DNA from: Leishmania infantum JPCM5
Taxonomy: Eukaryota; Euglenozoa; Kinetoplastea; Trypanosomatida; Trypanosomatidae
Direction of reading: 5' to 3'
Assembly (NCBI RefSeq): GCF_000002875.2
Contig: NC_009420.2
Coordinates: 2,542,320-2,606,319 of the forward strand
Length of the DNA: 64,000 nt
Shown: positions 1 through 9,549 of the stretch, piece after piece
How positions within the stretch are numbered: position 1 is the stretch's first letter
How the letters are laid out: each line of letters begins with the position of its first letter
Translations under genes and position numbers: made by a program
Notes under the pieces: generated by a model
Database searches by the model: none
Told to the model about the DNA's origin: nothing
Seen by the model: the letters and a program-made list of their open reading frames with translations, nothing else

Positions 1-369
1 GTGAGGGACGCCAAGGCGGTAGAGCGCCTCGAAATGTAAGTTCAGCGCGCCGTGTTGCGCATCGGCGCCGCTGCTTTCTTGGAGCTGTCCCAGTTGCTGC
101 TGCACATCCTGTGCATGCTGACGACGCTGAGACTCCGCCACCTCGGCGGCAACACGGATGTTGGTGGCGGCGGAGACGTTTGCGTGGCGCAAAGCCCACA
201 TTTCATAGCGAGTATCCAACGCTTTCTTCTCGGCTTCCGAGCGCGAGACCGCGCCGTTGGGCAGTCCAGCGTCGGACTCATTTTGCCCGTCGCGCGCGTG
301 CAGTTTGGTTTGAATGCGTGCCCGCTGCGCAGCAATGCGCTCCTCCTGCTGCGGTGTTGCATCGGCCAT
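1..369 (-). CDS. N-terminal part of a conserved hypothetical coiled-coil protein (cut by window edge)
   Basis: The minus-strand frame opens with ATG at 369-367 and stays open for 123 codons to the left edge, so the C-terminus is missing. The visible protein begins MADATPQQEERIAAQRAR and is rich in Ala, Gln, Glu and Arg with heptad-like stretches around residues 50-105, suggesting an alpha-helical or coiled-coil protein. GC-rich third positions and an even, non-low-complexity composition separate it from the competing minus-strand frame that runs from 689 to 42 and reads like translated UTR. It is the most downstream gene of the cluster in this window. No domain is recognised and no function is offered. 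Confidence 0.75.
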   Translation of the reverse strand, partial: MADATPQQEERIAAQRARIQTKLHARDGQNESDAGLPNGAVSRSEAEKKALDTRYEMWALRHANVSAATNIRVAAEVAESQRRQHAQDVQQQLGQLQESSGADAQHGALNLHFEALYRLGVPH

Positions 370-1132
370 GGGAGTGAAGCCCCAGAAATGGAGGAAAGGG
401 GAGGGGCGAAGAACGATGATTTGAGAGCCGAAGGAGAGCGCCGAGTGACACTGAAGGGGAGGAGAAGTGGGGGGGGGAAGTGCGTGAAAGCGGCCGTTTT
501 GTCGATGCGCCAGGCCGCAAGACAGGAAAACTGGAAGAGGTGTTTCTTCCCGCACCTGTTCTGTTTGGCTGATTGTGCGTGTGTGCTTGATACAGTATCC
601 GTAGGAGTGGAGATGTCGTAGGCGCCGGGAAGAAAGGTAACGGAGGCACAAAGTAGGGAGAGCAGAGTGAGTGAGCCGGAGAAAGGCAATCAGGCAGAGG
701 CTGCAGATGTCGCCTTCTTAGCAGCTGGCCAATCAGCTGGCGATGCCCCTGCCCAAAGAGTGTGAGCTGACAGACAGCATCGTCAAGTCCGGCTGCGCTG
801 TCAACACGCCGATACAGAAGCCGACGACAACACGAGGTCGGTTAGCTCTGGCCCTGGATAGGGGTGAGGAGCTGCACACCCCAACCGTCTTGTGATGGGA
901 GGGGTGCGAAACGAGAACGACTACATGGACAGAGAGAGAGACGGTAGGTGTTCCCCTTGCTCACTGTGCATCCGCCAGGTGAGTGCATATGTCTGTAGGT
1001 GCGCATGTACATCTGGGGTGCGTGGCTCATGTGTTGCACACATTCGCACGGACAACGGCAGACAAAGACAAAAAAGGAGGAGGATACAAAAGAAGGAAAA
1101 CATACAGCGAACGGGCACGAAAAGAAAAGAGG

Positions 1133-1167
<35 letters not shown>

Positions 1168-2923
1168 AACAATGCATCACAGAACACGAGTCAAGAAGAG
1201 CAGTGTGTGCACCAGGAGAGGAGGGGAGAGGTGGCGCAAGACACACACACACACACTCCACATATCCATACAGCCGCGCGCACGTGCACCAAAAAAAAAA
1301 CGCAAACAGACACAAACCCACACACAGAATGTCATCATCACCCTGACGTGAGGGGTGAGGGAGGGAGTTGAGCAAGGCGAAGCGGGGGAAGAGCATTGAG
1401 CAACTTGTTCTTTTATCTATGATATTTCGCTGTCACTGCTCCCCTACTTGTGCAATCGCGTGAGGGAGACGCGCGCCTGTGACAGAACGACGACGGCGCC
1501 ATAGGAGGCCTACGCAAGGTGAGAGACGAGGGCGTCTCAGAAGAACACACAAAGTCCACAGCTGCCAGGCAGGCAATGACGGAAGAGATGACATTCGTTT
1601 ATGCCATCTAAAATGCGCCCGATAAAAAGGCAAAAAGGACACACACACGCGTAAAAACAAAAAGACACACCGCCACGGAAGAACCTCTATGTTGTGGCAA
1701 AGGCAGAAACCAAAAGGAAAGGGACCCACGTCGGGTGGCTCCTCACGTCACGCCCCCCTGCTGTGAAACTTGTCGTTTATGTGCCTCCTTCTCTTTCTCC
1801 GTTTCTCTCACACGCACGCGCACGCAGGTCAAGTCCTGCATTGTGGCCTCCGTGTGCCCTCCTGCAGGATCCGATTCCCGCGCACGCGCGAGCACACACA
1901 CACACCACACATAAATGAACCCGACTGTTGCCTCTCCCTCTTGTCTCCTTTTCTTTTCGTGCGTCGAAAGCACACCACGAGCAGCGCCACAATCAAAAAT
2001 GAAAGCGCGCACGCATGCACACCCATACGCGTGCGTGGGGGCTTCGGAGTGTGTGGCGTAGGCCGTTGAGCGGCAGAGAGGGGGAAGGAATATGGTAGAC
2101 GCAGGGGAGCGTGCGGCTCAGTCCGAACGTCAGTGCCCGCCACTGCACGAGAAGTCAGCCGCATTGAAGGTGAATCACAGACGCACTGTTCGGGCAAGAG
2201 GAGAGTGAATCCTGATAGAAGAAGGGGACAGATGGTATGCCACACGATATCTCGCGAGCGCAAGCACCCCAATGTGCACCTGGTCCCTTCCTCAAGCTCT
2301 TCTTTTCGCACAACTGGGGGATGCGTCGTATGCTGTGCTTCATATCGTGCGAACCCGGTCCCTTCTCTCCATGCAAACGCACACACACGTTGCGGCGTTG
2401 GCCTCATCGCGTTGGCGTTGTCGCGCCCCCCCTCATACCTCACGCGCTCTGCACACACAGCGAAAGCCGGTCGACAAGAACCTGAAACCGGTCAAAGCCC
2501 AAAGGAAAGAAAGCGCCGCTAAAGGCCCGACAAGAGAGCCGGACAGCCTCGCTTTCATGAGGGAACACCGTCACTGACAAAGACAAGCAATCACAGCCGA
2601 AGCGGAAAAAGGCGATGCGACGCTTCTCTCTCCTTGCCCCCTCCCGCTATTCCCTCTGTGACTGCCGCACGCGGCAACATCACATCGGCACCGCCATCGT
2701 CGATAGCCCCTCCGTCACCGCCGTCACAGAGGCGTCCGAGGCAGGTGAGGGACGGGGTTGAGAGGGTTTCTAAGGTAAGGCAAAGAAACAAGAAGGAAGA
2801 AAAAAGGGAAATCCACAGCAAGCGTTCCTGTGCAGCGTTCTCTGCTGGCATCATTGCTTCAGCAGGGTGCGGCCATCACTAGAAGCCATCGCACCCTCCT
2901 CCCGACAGAGCCGTGGGCGGGCA
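370..2923. other. 2.55 kb intergenic region without a recognisable gene
   Basis: This should be the 3' UTR of the 2924-5179 gene followed by the 5' UTR of the left-edge gene. It has a (CA)n tract near 1134-1166, further CA-rich stretches (1240-1330, 1890-1912) and purine-rich plus-strand patches that are polypyrimidine in the transcript. Open frames here, such as minus-strand 2458-1829, have compositions typical of translated UTR. No RNA gene was seen. Confidence 0.6.
1134..1166. repeat. (CA)n microsatellite
   Basis: About 16 uninterrupted CA units on the plus strand (GT in the transcript), inside the 3' UTR-like interval. Such tracts recur through the non-coding part of this window. Confidence 0.9.
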
Positions 2924-5179
2924 CTACTCCTCTAAGGAGGCACCAGCGCCGAAGAGCTGGACTCCACGTGCACCGTCACACGAGCAGGAGAAGCCGCCGC
3001 GCATATCGTACATCGACCCGCTCTGCACGGTGGAGTTCGTGTAGGGCGAGGCGGAGAGGCCGAGCTCACTGCGCTGATGGCTCTTCGCCGGCGTCTCGTC
3101 TACGTAGTTCTTGGCCGGGGTCGCCACTTCGAAAACGCCGTGGACGTACCGACTCAGTTCCGTGTTGACGAACCTAGCCAAGCATTGCTCCACTGCGGGC
3201 AGGTGCATATTCGCCTTCACCACAAGGGCAGCGTAGGGCACGGACTCAAGAGAGGGGTAGCGCACGAGCTCCTCGATTATCCGCACCAGCACCTCGTCCT
3301 GCGGCGGTACGCGGAGGAGAAGTCGACCAAGCGCGTTCAAGGCCTGCGGTATCTGCAGATAGGTGGAGAGGGCAAGCACCTTGCTGGGCAGATGCTCCTC
3401 CAGTATGCTCAGTGCCGTTGTCTGCGGGATTATCGGCAACGGCGGTGCTCGAGCGGCGCTGCGCGTGGTCTCAGTAGCGCAGTGGTGGCAGCCACACTGG
3501 AAGTACGCGTACTGCGGGCGCTCCACGAGTTCCCCACCGCTGGGAGGGTGATGCGCAGAGCAGTACGAGCACAGCGGCACCAAGACACCGCTGAAGGGCA
3601 GGCGGTACATACACAGCAACTGATAGGGGGTGCTGGCCTTCTTCTGTGGTGCGTCGCCGGTGGTGACGGCTTGTGCCGTGCAGGTGTGTGGTTGGGGCTG
3701 CGGCGTCTCACTCGCGCCTCCCTCGGCGCCGCGCATGCGGGGGTCGTTGAAGGCCATTTCATAAAAACACGCCATCGACTCCACATAAACGGCGGGGCTC
3801 TGTGTTTCAGAGAGCATCTTGAGCAGCCTATCTAAGAGAACGGCGCTGAGCATCGCGATGTTGTGCGGACACTGTTTGGCGAGGTACTGCGCAACGCGGA
3901 AAACAGCTATCTGGGACTCGGCCAGGCAAGTGTTGGCGGCCAGGCCGCCCAACACCTCGAGGGCGTCGAGGTGGAGATAGGTGCGCTGCACGCGCAGCAG
4001 GTCCACCTCTGCCATCGTGGCGAGCGCCTCACAGAACACCTTGGAGAGGTGGTGCTTGTGGTCACCGCACAGCTGATCGCGGATGGGCTGCAGCACATCG
4101 AGGTCTAGGCGAGTCTCGCGGATGCAGTGTTGCAGCAAGCAGCTACCCATGTCCGTCATGGTGAGGAAGAGACGGCCGAGTCGCTGTCGCTCAACGCTCT
4201 TGCTGTGATGAATCACGGTCACTGCAGGCGCGCAGAGGACGGGTGGCTGCTCCGACGCCTCCTCCGGGAGCAAGCGCAGGAGGCGGTTCATGGCAGCGAG
4301 CGCACGGGAGACGAGGTATGCAAAGGAGGACGGCAGCCGCACCTTCCAGGTGCAGGCGAGGTGGTAGGCGGCGCAGAGGCATCGAGCGAGCACGTCACCG
4401 AAGAGGAACGCCATCGCGCCATCCACGAGTTTGAAGACGAATTGAGCCTCCTCCATGTCCATGCGCTCTATCAGCTTCGTGAGCACAAAGTGTAGCACGA
4501 AGTGAACGTACTCTACCAGCGGTAGCGGATCCGGCGCGGTGCGGAAGTGGCAGCACTGAATTTCCAGCGTAGACAAGAGCGGGTACATGACGAGCGCGCT
4601 CATCACAATACCGTAGGCCTCGTTCTCATCAATCGTCTGCATGCACTCTTGCAGCAAGTCGTACAGCACGTTGATGTTCACCGCACCACTCGCAATATCA
4701 CCACCGAGTTTGCGGTTGTTGAGGTGCACCTCGGAAAGCAGCTGCATGCTAGGGCTGGGGTGGGGGTGCACACAAACAACGTGCGACCGATTGATCCAGC
4801 CACCGGACGCAATACGGTAGTACTCTCTCGAAGGGTCAGACGCGTCAACGGCAGTGCTCACAACCCGCAGTAGTCGTCCCGCATAGAGTGGCGAGAGACG
4901 GTAGCTCTTTTCGCGAGGTCGAGTGTGCACTGCCGCCCTTCCGTCGTCGTAGTCGAGCATGGGGTTGCGGATTACCACCTGCGGCTGCGCCAGAAGCTCT
5001 TCCTGCACCGAAAAGCACTTCTCACACAGCAGGAACTCACACGGAGACCCCACGCAGCCAAACCAGCGCACATCCGAGCCGTCTGAGAGCGCCTTGCACA
5101 CGGAGCACTGCCGCCCCGCTGGGGCTGCAGAGAGCTCGTCGAAGCCATGGCAGGGGTGCGAGCCGTGACGGTACGCCAT
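2924..5179 (-). CDS. Large conserved hypothetical protein with two Cys-rich, probably zinc-binding clusters
   Basis: This 751-aa frame starts at the ATG at 5179 (MAYRHGSHPCHGFDEL). The open frame extends 64 codons further upstream, but that part is Phe/Leu/Ser-rich and corresponds to a polypyrimidine tract, so it is read as 5' UTR. Residues 25-55 hold Cys25, 28, 42, 47, 52 and 55, spaced like a ZZ, PHD or treble-clef zinc finger. A second cluster near residues 535-565 contains CSYC followed by HH and CGCHHC. The middle is helical and Leu-rich, perhaps an alpha-solenoid. The C-terminus carries CSCD and ends GASLEE. No enzyme motif is visible. A scaffold or ubiquitin-system role would be a guess from the fingers alone. 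Confidence 0.85.
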   Translation of the reverse strand: MAYRHGSHPCHGFDELSAAPAGRQCSVCKALSDGSDVRWFGCVGSPCEFLLCEKCFSVQEELLAQPQVVIRNPMLDYDDGRAAVHTRPREKSYRLSPLYAGRLLRVVSTAVDASDPSREYYRIASGGWINRSHVVCVHPHPSPSMQLLSEVHLNNRKLGGDIASGAVNINVLYDLLQECMQTIDENEAYGIVMSALVMYPLLSTLEIQCCHFRTAPDPLPLVEYVHFVLHFVLTKLIERMDMEEAQFVFKLVDGAMAFLFGDVLARCLCAAYHLACTWKVRLPSSFAYLVSRALAAMNRLLRLLPEEASEQPPVLCAPAVTVIHHSKSVERQRLGRLFLTMTDMGSCLLQHCIRETRLDLDVLQPIRDQLCGDHKHHLSKVFCEALATMAEVDLLRVQRTYLHLDALEVLGGLAANTCLAESQIAVFRVAQYLAKQCPHNIAMLSAVLLDRLLKMLSETQSPAVYVESMACFYEMAFNDPRMRGAEGGASETPQPQPHTCTAQAVTTGDAPQKKASTPYQLLCMYRLPFSGVLVPLCSYCSAHHPPSGGELVERPQYAYFQCGCHHCATETTRSAARAPPLPIIPQTTALSILEEHLPSKVLALSTYLQIPQALNALGRLLLRVPPQDEVLVRIIEELVRYPSLESVPYAALVVKANMHLPAVEQCLARFVNTELSRYVHGVFEVATPAKNYVDETPAKSHQRSELGLSASPYTNSTVQSGSMYDMRGGFSCSCDGARGVQLFGAGASLEE

Positions 5180-5208
5180 TTTTGCTGATGGGGTACGTTG
5201 GGGACACA

Positions 5209-5210
5209 CT
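5209..5210 (-). promoter_or_regulatory. Predicted spliced-leader acceptor AG for the Cys-rich protein gene
   Basis: In mRNA sense, a long C/T tract (about 5270 to 5213) ends in CTTCACAG, giving a 5' UTR of about 29 nt before the ATG at 5179. A later AG at 5185-5184 is an alternative. Inferred from pattern only. Confidence 0.45.
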
Positions 5211-5662
5211 GTGAAGGGGGCAGAAACCGAATGTGAGAGGGAGAGAAACAGAAACAAACAAAAGAAAAAACAACGGGCACAACAGGTGCAAACACTGACA
5301 CGCCGATACAAACGCGTAAAGCGTTGTCGGCTTCTATGGTACGTCAAAGGCGGGGAGCACTCACGCAGCACCGAATAAGGGCAAAAAGATGATCCACGAT
5401 ACGGCAGAGAGCTGCAGATGACGGAGAGCGAGAAGGGACAGGGGTAAGATGGCTGCCGCTCTGCCGGTCTTGGGTGTGTGAGTGTATAGGCAAGGAAGGG
5501 GGAAGGTGAGCGCGAGATGAGAGGACAAGGCGGCTGTGCAAAATTAGCTTTTTTTGTGTTTGTGTTAGTATATATGCGTGTGTGGGCGCGCTGTTCTGGC
5601 TACGAAGCGCACGCTCGTCCTTCGCTCCTCCTACTCACGTGCAACAGAACGTCCTTGTGTGT

Positions 5663-5702
5663 GTATATATATGTATATATATATATATATGTGTGTGCGT
5701 GT
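5663..5702. repeat. Compound GT/TA microsatellite
   Basis: A gtgtgtatatat run passes into a longer uninterrupted TA tract and back into GT. It is AT-rich in an otherwise GC-rich region and is probably in the mature 3' UTR or spacer. Confidence 0.85.
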
Positions 5703-8439
5703 GTACAAGAACACAGACACAAATCGAAAAAAAGAAAACCAGAATAAAATAATGTGGACCGGCGTTTGGGGGGGGGAGGTTGGGGAGGGGAGGGGGCACA
5801 ACGGCAGGCGGAAAGAGAGAAGGCAGCGGCGCTCACACGGAAACAAAAACAAAAAAAAACAAAAAAATACACGTAGAGACGAGAGGCGCAAGACGCCTGC
5901 ACGGATGCCTGATTCAACAACGACGATGTTTGTGAGAAGCTTGTGTGTGTGTGTCTTCTATGAGTATCAAATTTTTGTATTACGAAGGGGGCCAAAAAAA
6001 AAGAACGGAAGATAGAGTAACCGAAAAATGTTTTCTCTTTTTTTGTGTGTGGTGGGGAAGGGGAAAGGGGGTCTCTCTGACGTTTTCGTCCCTCCTTCTG
6101 CAGCAAACGGCAAAACGACACAAAGAGAGGGAGAAAGACACACACTCGCGGGCGTGAGCACGCGCAGACGAACACTACACCGCCTCGAACAAACAGGGGA
6201 GAGCGAGAGGCTGAATACGAGAGGGAAGTGAAGACAATGTTGCCTACGTCTTTCCCTTCCTTCAGCAGTCCTGTTGTGGATGTTCTCGCCCTGCTGTGGC
6301 CGTCGTCGTTGTACGCAAGTGTGTATGCTTGTGCGAAGGAGGTGCAACGCGTGGGTGCTGTTTCGTGTTCGTCTTTGGCTTTCCTCTGATATGTATGATG
6401 TGCGCGTATGGTGTCTATTTTGGCTAGTCCCTCGTTATGCGCTTGTGTGTTCTCTCTTCGATCAATGGCGTGCGAGCTCGAAACCGCGTTGTGTGTGCCA
6501 ATAACAGGTCTATATGAGGAACAGGCGAAGACGGCTCTTGGGGAAGGCGGGCGTCGTCGAAGAGAGAAATCAGCGGCTCACCGACACACACGATTCGGTA
6601 AAGAGACAAGGACACAAGCACAGGGGACAGATGAATGCTCGTGCTTGATATCTGTGCGGGGTGCGCGTTCGTGCGTGTCGATGGCAGTCGTCGTCTACCT
6701 TCTTGTGTTCCTGCCTCTTCTTTTGTGGCCGTGTCGTGCGTGCGTGCGTGCGTACTTTGGTCCGTTCCGCTCGCCTTGCCCTGTGTGACGTAGGTGCGGC
6801 GTGTACGCGCACGTGTGTGTGTTGTCGACGGCGGCTGATGGAGAAGAGACACAAGCCAGGCAAAAACTGCAAAACGCAACGCATACACGGCGCGGCGAGA
6901 AACACAGTTGAACACAAGAAAAACGGGCAGCGCAGCAGAGGGGCGTGCCAGCGCCCTGCGCGTGTGACTATGAAGGTTGGTGCGGCGGATGATGGGTGCA
7001 AAGTGGGGCAGCAGCACAGAGAGCAAAAACAGCGAAAATGAAAGGGGAGGGGCGCACAAGAAAAAATGGGGCGGGGCGGGGGGTATCTATCAATTTGCTT
7101 TTTTTCTTTGACTTATTACGCTTGTATGGTGTGGGTGGAGCGTTTCCTGTTTTATGGGTATCTCTTGTCGCTGATGTGGTCTGAAGTCATGAGAAAGGGA
7201 TGGGTGGGTGGGGGGGGGGGGCGCGGCGCTCTAACTGACTTCTCTGAGGGTCGGCTGGCCTGTCCGGTACGTATACGTCGGCGTGCCTGGGTCTTCAGTG
7301 GGTTTCTCCAATACGAAGGCCTACGACAGCGCGGATGTACCAGCACGCAAGAACAGACTATTATCACAAGGCCGACGAGAAGGGCGGTAAGACTCACCGT
7401 GGATGCCAAAGAAAGCAGAAACTACACACAGCCGAGATTACTTGATACGACTCCTGTGCACGTCGCGAGCGCGGGGTGCCGTGTGCCAAGGCGCAACAAG
7501 AGCAGCAAGAAAAAAGAGAGGAGAGCCAAAAGGGTTGGAGGGGTGCGTGAGGGAAGGGCGCATGCTCAGCGCCGGCATCCATCGAAGCAGCCGCAGCGAA
7601 CACAACGGGTGCGCGCCGCTGCACAGTGTGGGCACGAAGGGGCTGCGAGAACCTGAGATAAGAGAGACCGTAGGACGTTTGACATCCTTACCTCCGCCAC
7701 GGCCGCCACACTCGGGCGCTGTGCGAGAGAAGGAAAAACAAGCAGGTGAGTGGCCTGAAGAACCGTTCTCCGCCGCCGCTGTTCTCTACCAAGCCAACGG
7801 CAAGCTCTCTCACACAAGACGTGCGAGTTCCCCGCAGCGTACACTGGGCCGCTGCGCAGTTGCAATCTTGGGGGGGGGGGCACTGTCGCGCTTCTTCTTT
7901 GCTCTTTCCATTATGCCGTTTGGCGTCTTCTTCTTTCTCCCTCAGAATGAGAAGGGCGGAGCGAGTGACAGACAAAGCAGGAGCGTGCGGGCACCCACGC
8001 AATCCATGCGCATCTCACACCCCAACCCTCTGTTTGTCTGTCGGTGTGTCACGCTCGCTCTCGCTAACTCTCGCCTCGACGCAATAGCGAATGGCCTCTG
8101 CGTCGCAGAGCTGCTGCGTCTGTGCACACCTTTTTGTCATGGGTGTCTGTCTGTGTGATGCCTGCGTTTCTCGCACCGCCAGCAGTGAAGCCGAGATTCA
8201 TTCATTAGTTCGCTGGATACCCGCGAAGCGAACAAGAGCCACGCACATGCACATACGCCACCAACTCCACCCCTGCGCTGCCGCTGTGAATAGTCAAGCG
8301 CGTTCTCGCGAGCTGGAATCTCGCCAATGCCGTTATCACTCGACGCGTATCCTGCTGGGCTGCCGCTGTCGTGGGGGCTGACGCTCGCCAGCCGCTGCAG
8401 GCATACAACTATGTGGGTGGGAAGGCGTGCATCTGCAGC

Positions 8440-9549
8440 TCACGGGATTCGCCTCTGGACAGCAGCGGCGGCCTCACTGCCGGCTCCCTGGGTGATGTCA
8501 GAGAATTGCTTTGCGCCCTCGTAGGTGAAGCCAAACGAGCATCCGCCGACGACGCCAACCAGCAGATTTCCGCCCAGCCCCTTCCACAGCGCACGCACTC
8601 CCTCGTTCTTGAGGACATCCCTTACAATGTGCAGCAACGGGAAGCGCACCCCTTCGATGCGCTTACCCACCTGCAAGCGCAACCGCAGCACGTAGAAGGG
8701 GTTCATGATAAGACCGATGACCATACTCGCCGCGGCGCCAACTCCAGCGTTCACGAGTACGTTGTCAGTCGCAGAGGTGCAGCAGGGCGGCAAACAGAGC
8801 TGTACAGACTGGGGCACCACGGCAGAAAGCCGCGCGCCAATCGCCGGGGCTGCGCCGTAGACGAGGCGCTTAAAGTACTCGTACACAAACCACCACGCCC
8901 CAGTGAGGGGGGCCACCACCAACGTCAGCAGCGTCCCGCGAAACAGGCAGCTGATCCCTTGCTCGCGCACCAGCGTCACGGTGGTGCGAGCGGCGGACAT
9001 GTAGTTGTGCTCACTAGAGTAGGAGCTGCCAGCCACCATCTGCACCTGCGAGACCACCGCGAAGGGGTTGAAGACGGGGGTCGATCCCAGATCGGCCAGT
9101 AGGCCCGCGCCGAAGCTGCGCCACTCCCGCTCCTGCAACGGCAGCTTCTCCTTCCAGTACTCGACGAGAAAGTAGTACACAAGCTCACTTAGCACGGTGC
9201 CTGAAATGGCGGCTCCTGCACCGCGGTAGAGCCCTCTGAAGCCGTGAGACTGCCGCACCTCCTGCAGCACCTTGGCCGCCGACACACGGGTTGTACAGCA
9301 CTGCTGCCGAGCAATGACAAGGAAGATCGGCTGCCCGAGGAAGCTATAGGAGAAGGAGGTGACACCGAACGTCATCATCAGCCGCAGTGGGTCGACATCC
9401 GACCAGGAGCGCGTCACCGCAGAGGTGATGGGCGGCGGTGGCAACTCAAGCGTATTGTGCAGGCGAGGGACTGTGCTCATCTCAAGCAGGATATCCCTCG
9501 GCGAGGGCTGCAGGGCGGAATCTGACGCATCCTCGTTTGAAGAACTCAT
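8440..9549 (-). CDS. Mitochondrial carrier family protein with degenerate signature motifs
   Basis: A 369-aa protein with the tripartite carrier layout. The repeat signatures are at residues 73-83 (GQPIFLVIARQ), 161-170 (NPFAVVSQVQ) and 283-293 (NPFYVLRLRLQ). Each keeps the Pro kink, but the usual acidic residue of P-x-[DE]-x-x-[KR] is replaced by a hydrophobic one. The second half-motifs are clear: GFRGLYRG near 103-110, ISCLFRG near 199-205 and GVRALWKG near 317-324. Several membrane helices are visible. The N-terminal 45 residues are a Ser/Asp/Pro-rich extension before the first helix. The family normally exchanges metabolites across the inner mitochondrial membrane. Loss of the salt-bridge residues is more typical of non-canonical members such as the SLC25A46/MTCH type, so transport is not assured. 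An alternative start is Met24. Confidence 0.9.
   Translation of the reverse strand: MSSSNEDASDSALQPSPRDILLEMSTVPRLHNTLELPPPPITSAVTRSWSDVDPLRLMMTFGVTSFSYSFLGQPIFLVIARQQCCTTRVSAAKVLQEVRQSHGFRGLYRGAGAAISGTVLSELVYYFLVEYWKEKLPLQEREWRSFGAGLLADLGSTPVFNPFAVVSQVQMVAGSSYSSEHNYMSAARTTVTLVREQGISCLFRGTLLTLVVAPLTGAWWFVYEYFKRLVYGAAPAIGARLSAVVPQSVQLCLPPCCTSATDNVLVNAGVGAAASMVIGLIMNPFYVLRLRLQVGKRIEGVRFPLLHIVRDVLKNEGVRALWKGLGGNLLVGVVGGCSFGFTYEGAKQFSDITQGAGSEAAAAVQRRIP

Larger units (their letters stand above)
5180..8439. other. 3.26 kb intergenic region without a recognisable gene
   Basis: It should hold the 5' UTR of the Cys-rich gene and a long 3' UTR of the carrier gene at 8440-9549. It contains a TA/GT microsatellite at about 5663-5702, A-rich patches near 5845-5870, G-runs on the plus strand at about 5768-5775, 7209-7222 and 7870-7880 (C-runs in the RNA), and repeated gcgt units near 6740. 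Minus-strand frames of 100-211 codons are Phe/Leu/Ser/Cys/Arg-rich and judged non-coding. No SIDER-type repeat was noticed. Confidence 0.6.

Noticed and set aside
42..689. 215-codon minus-strand open frame at the left edge
   Set aside because: It overlaps the better partial frame starting at 369, and its first half is Ser/Leu/Phe/Pro-rich like translated polypyrimidine UTR.
1829..2458. 209-codon minus-strand open frame
   Set aside because: Composition is Cys/Arg/Thr/Pro-rich without helical or motif structure and it spans CA-rich repeat sequence.
6424..7059. 211-codon minus-strand open frame
   Set aside because: Arg/His/Thr/Ser-rich translation of repeat and pyrimidine-rich sequence; no domain and no good start context.
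7403..8158. 251-codon plus-strand open frame
   Set aside because: Opposite to the cluster, low-information composition and no family resemblance; likely chance in GC-rich DNA.
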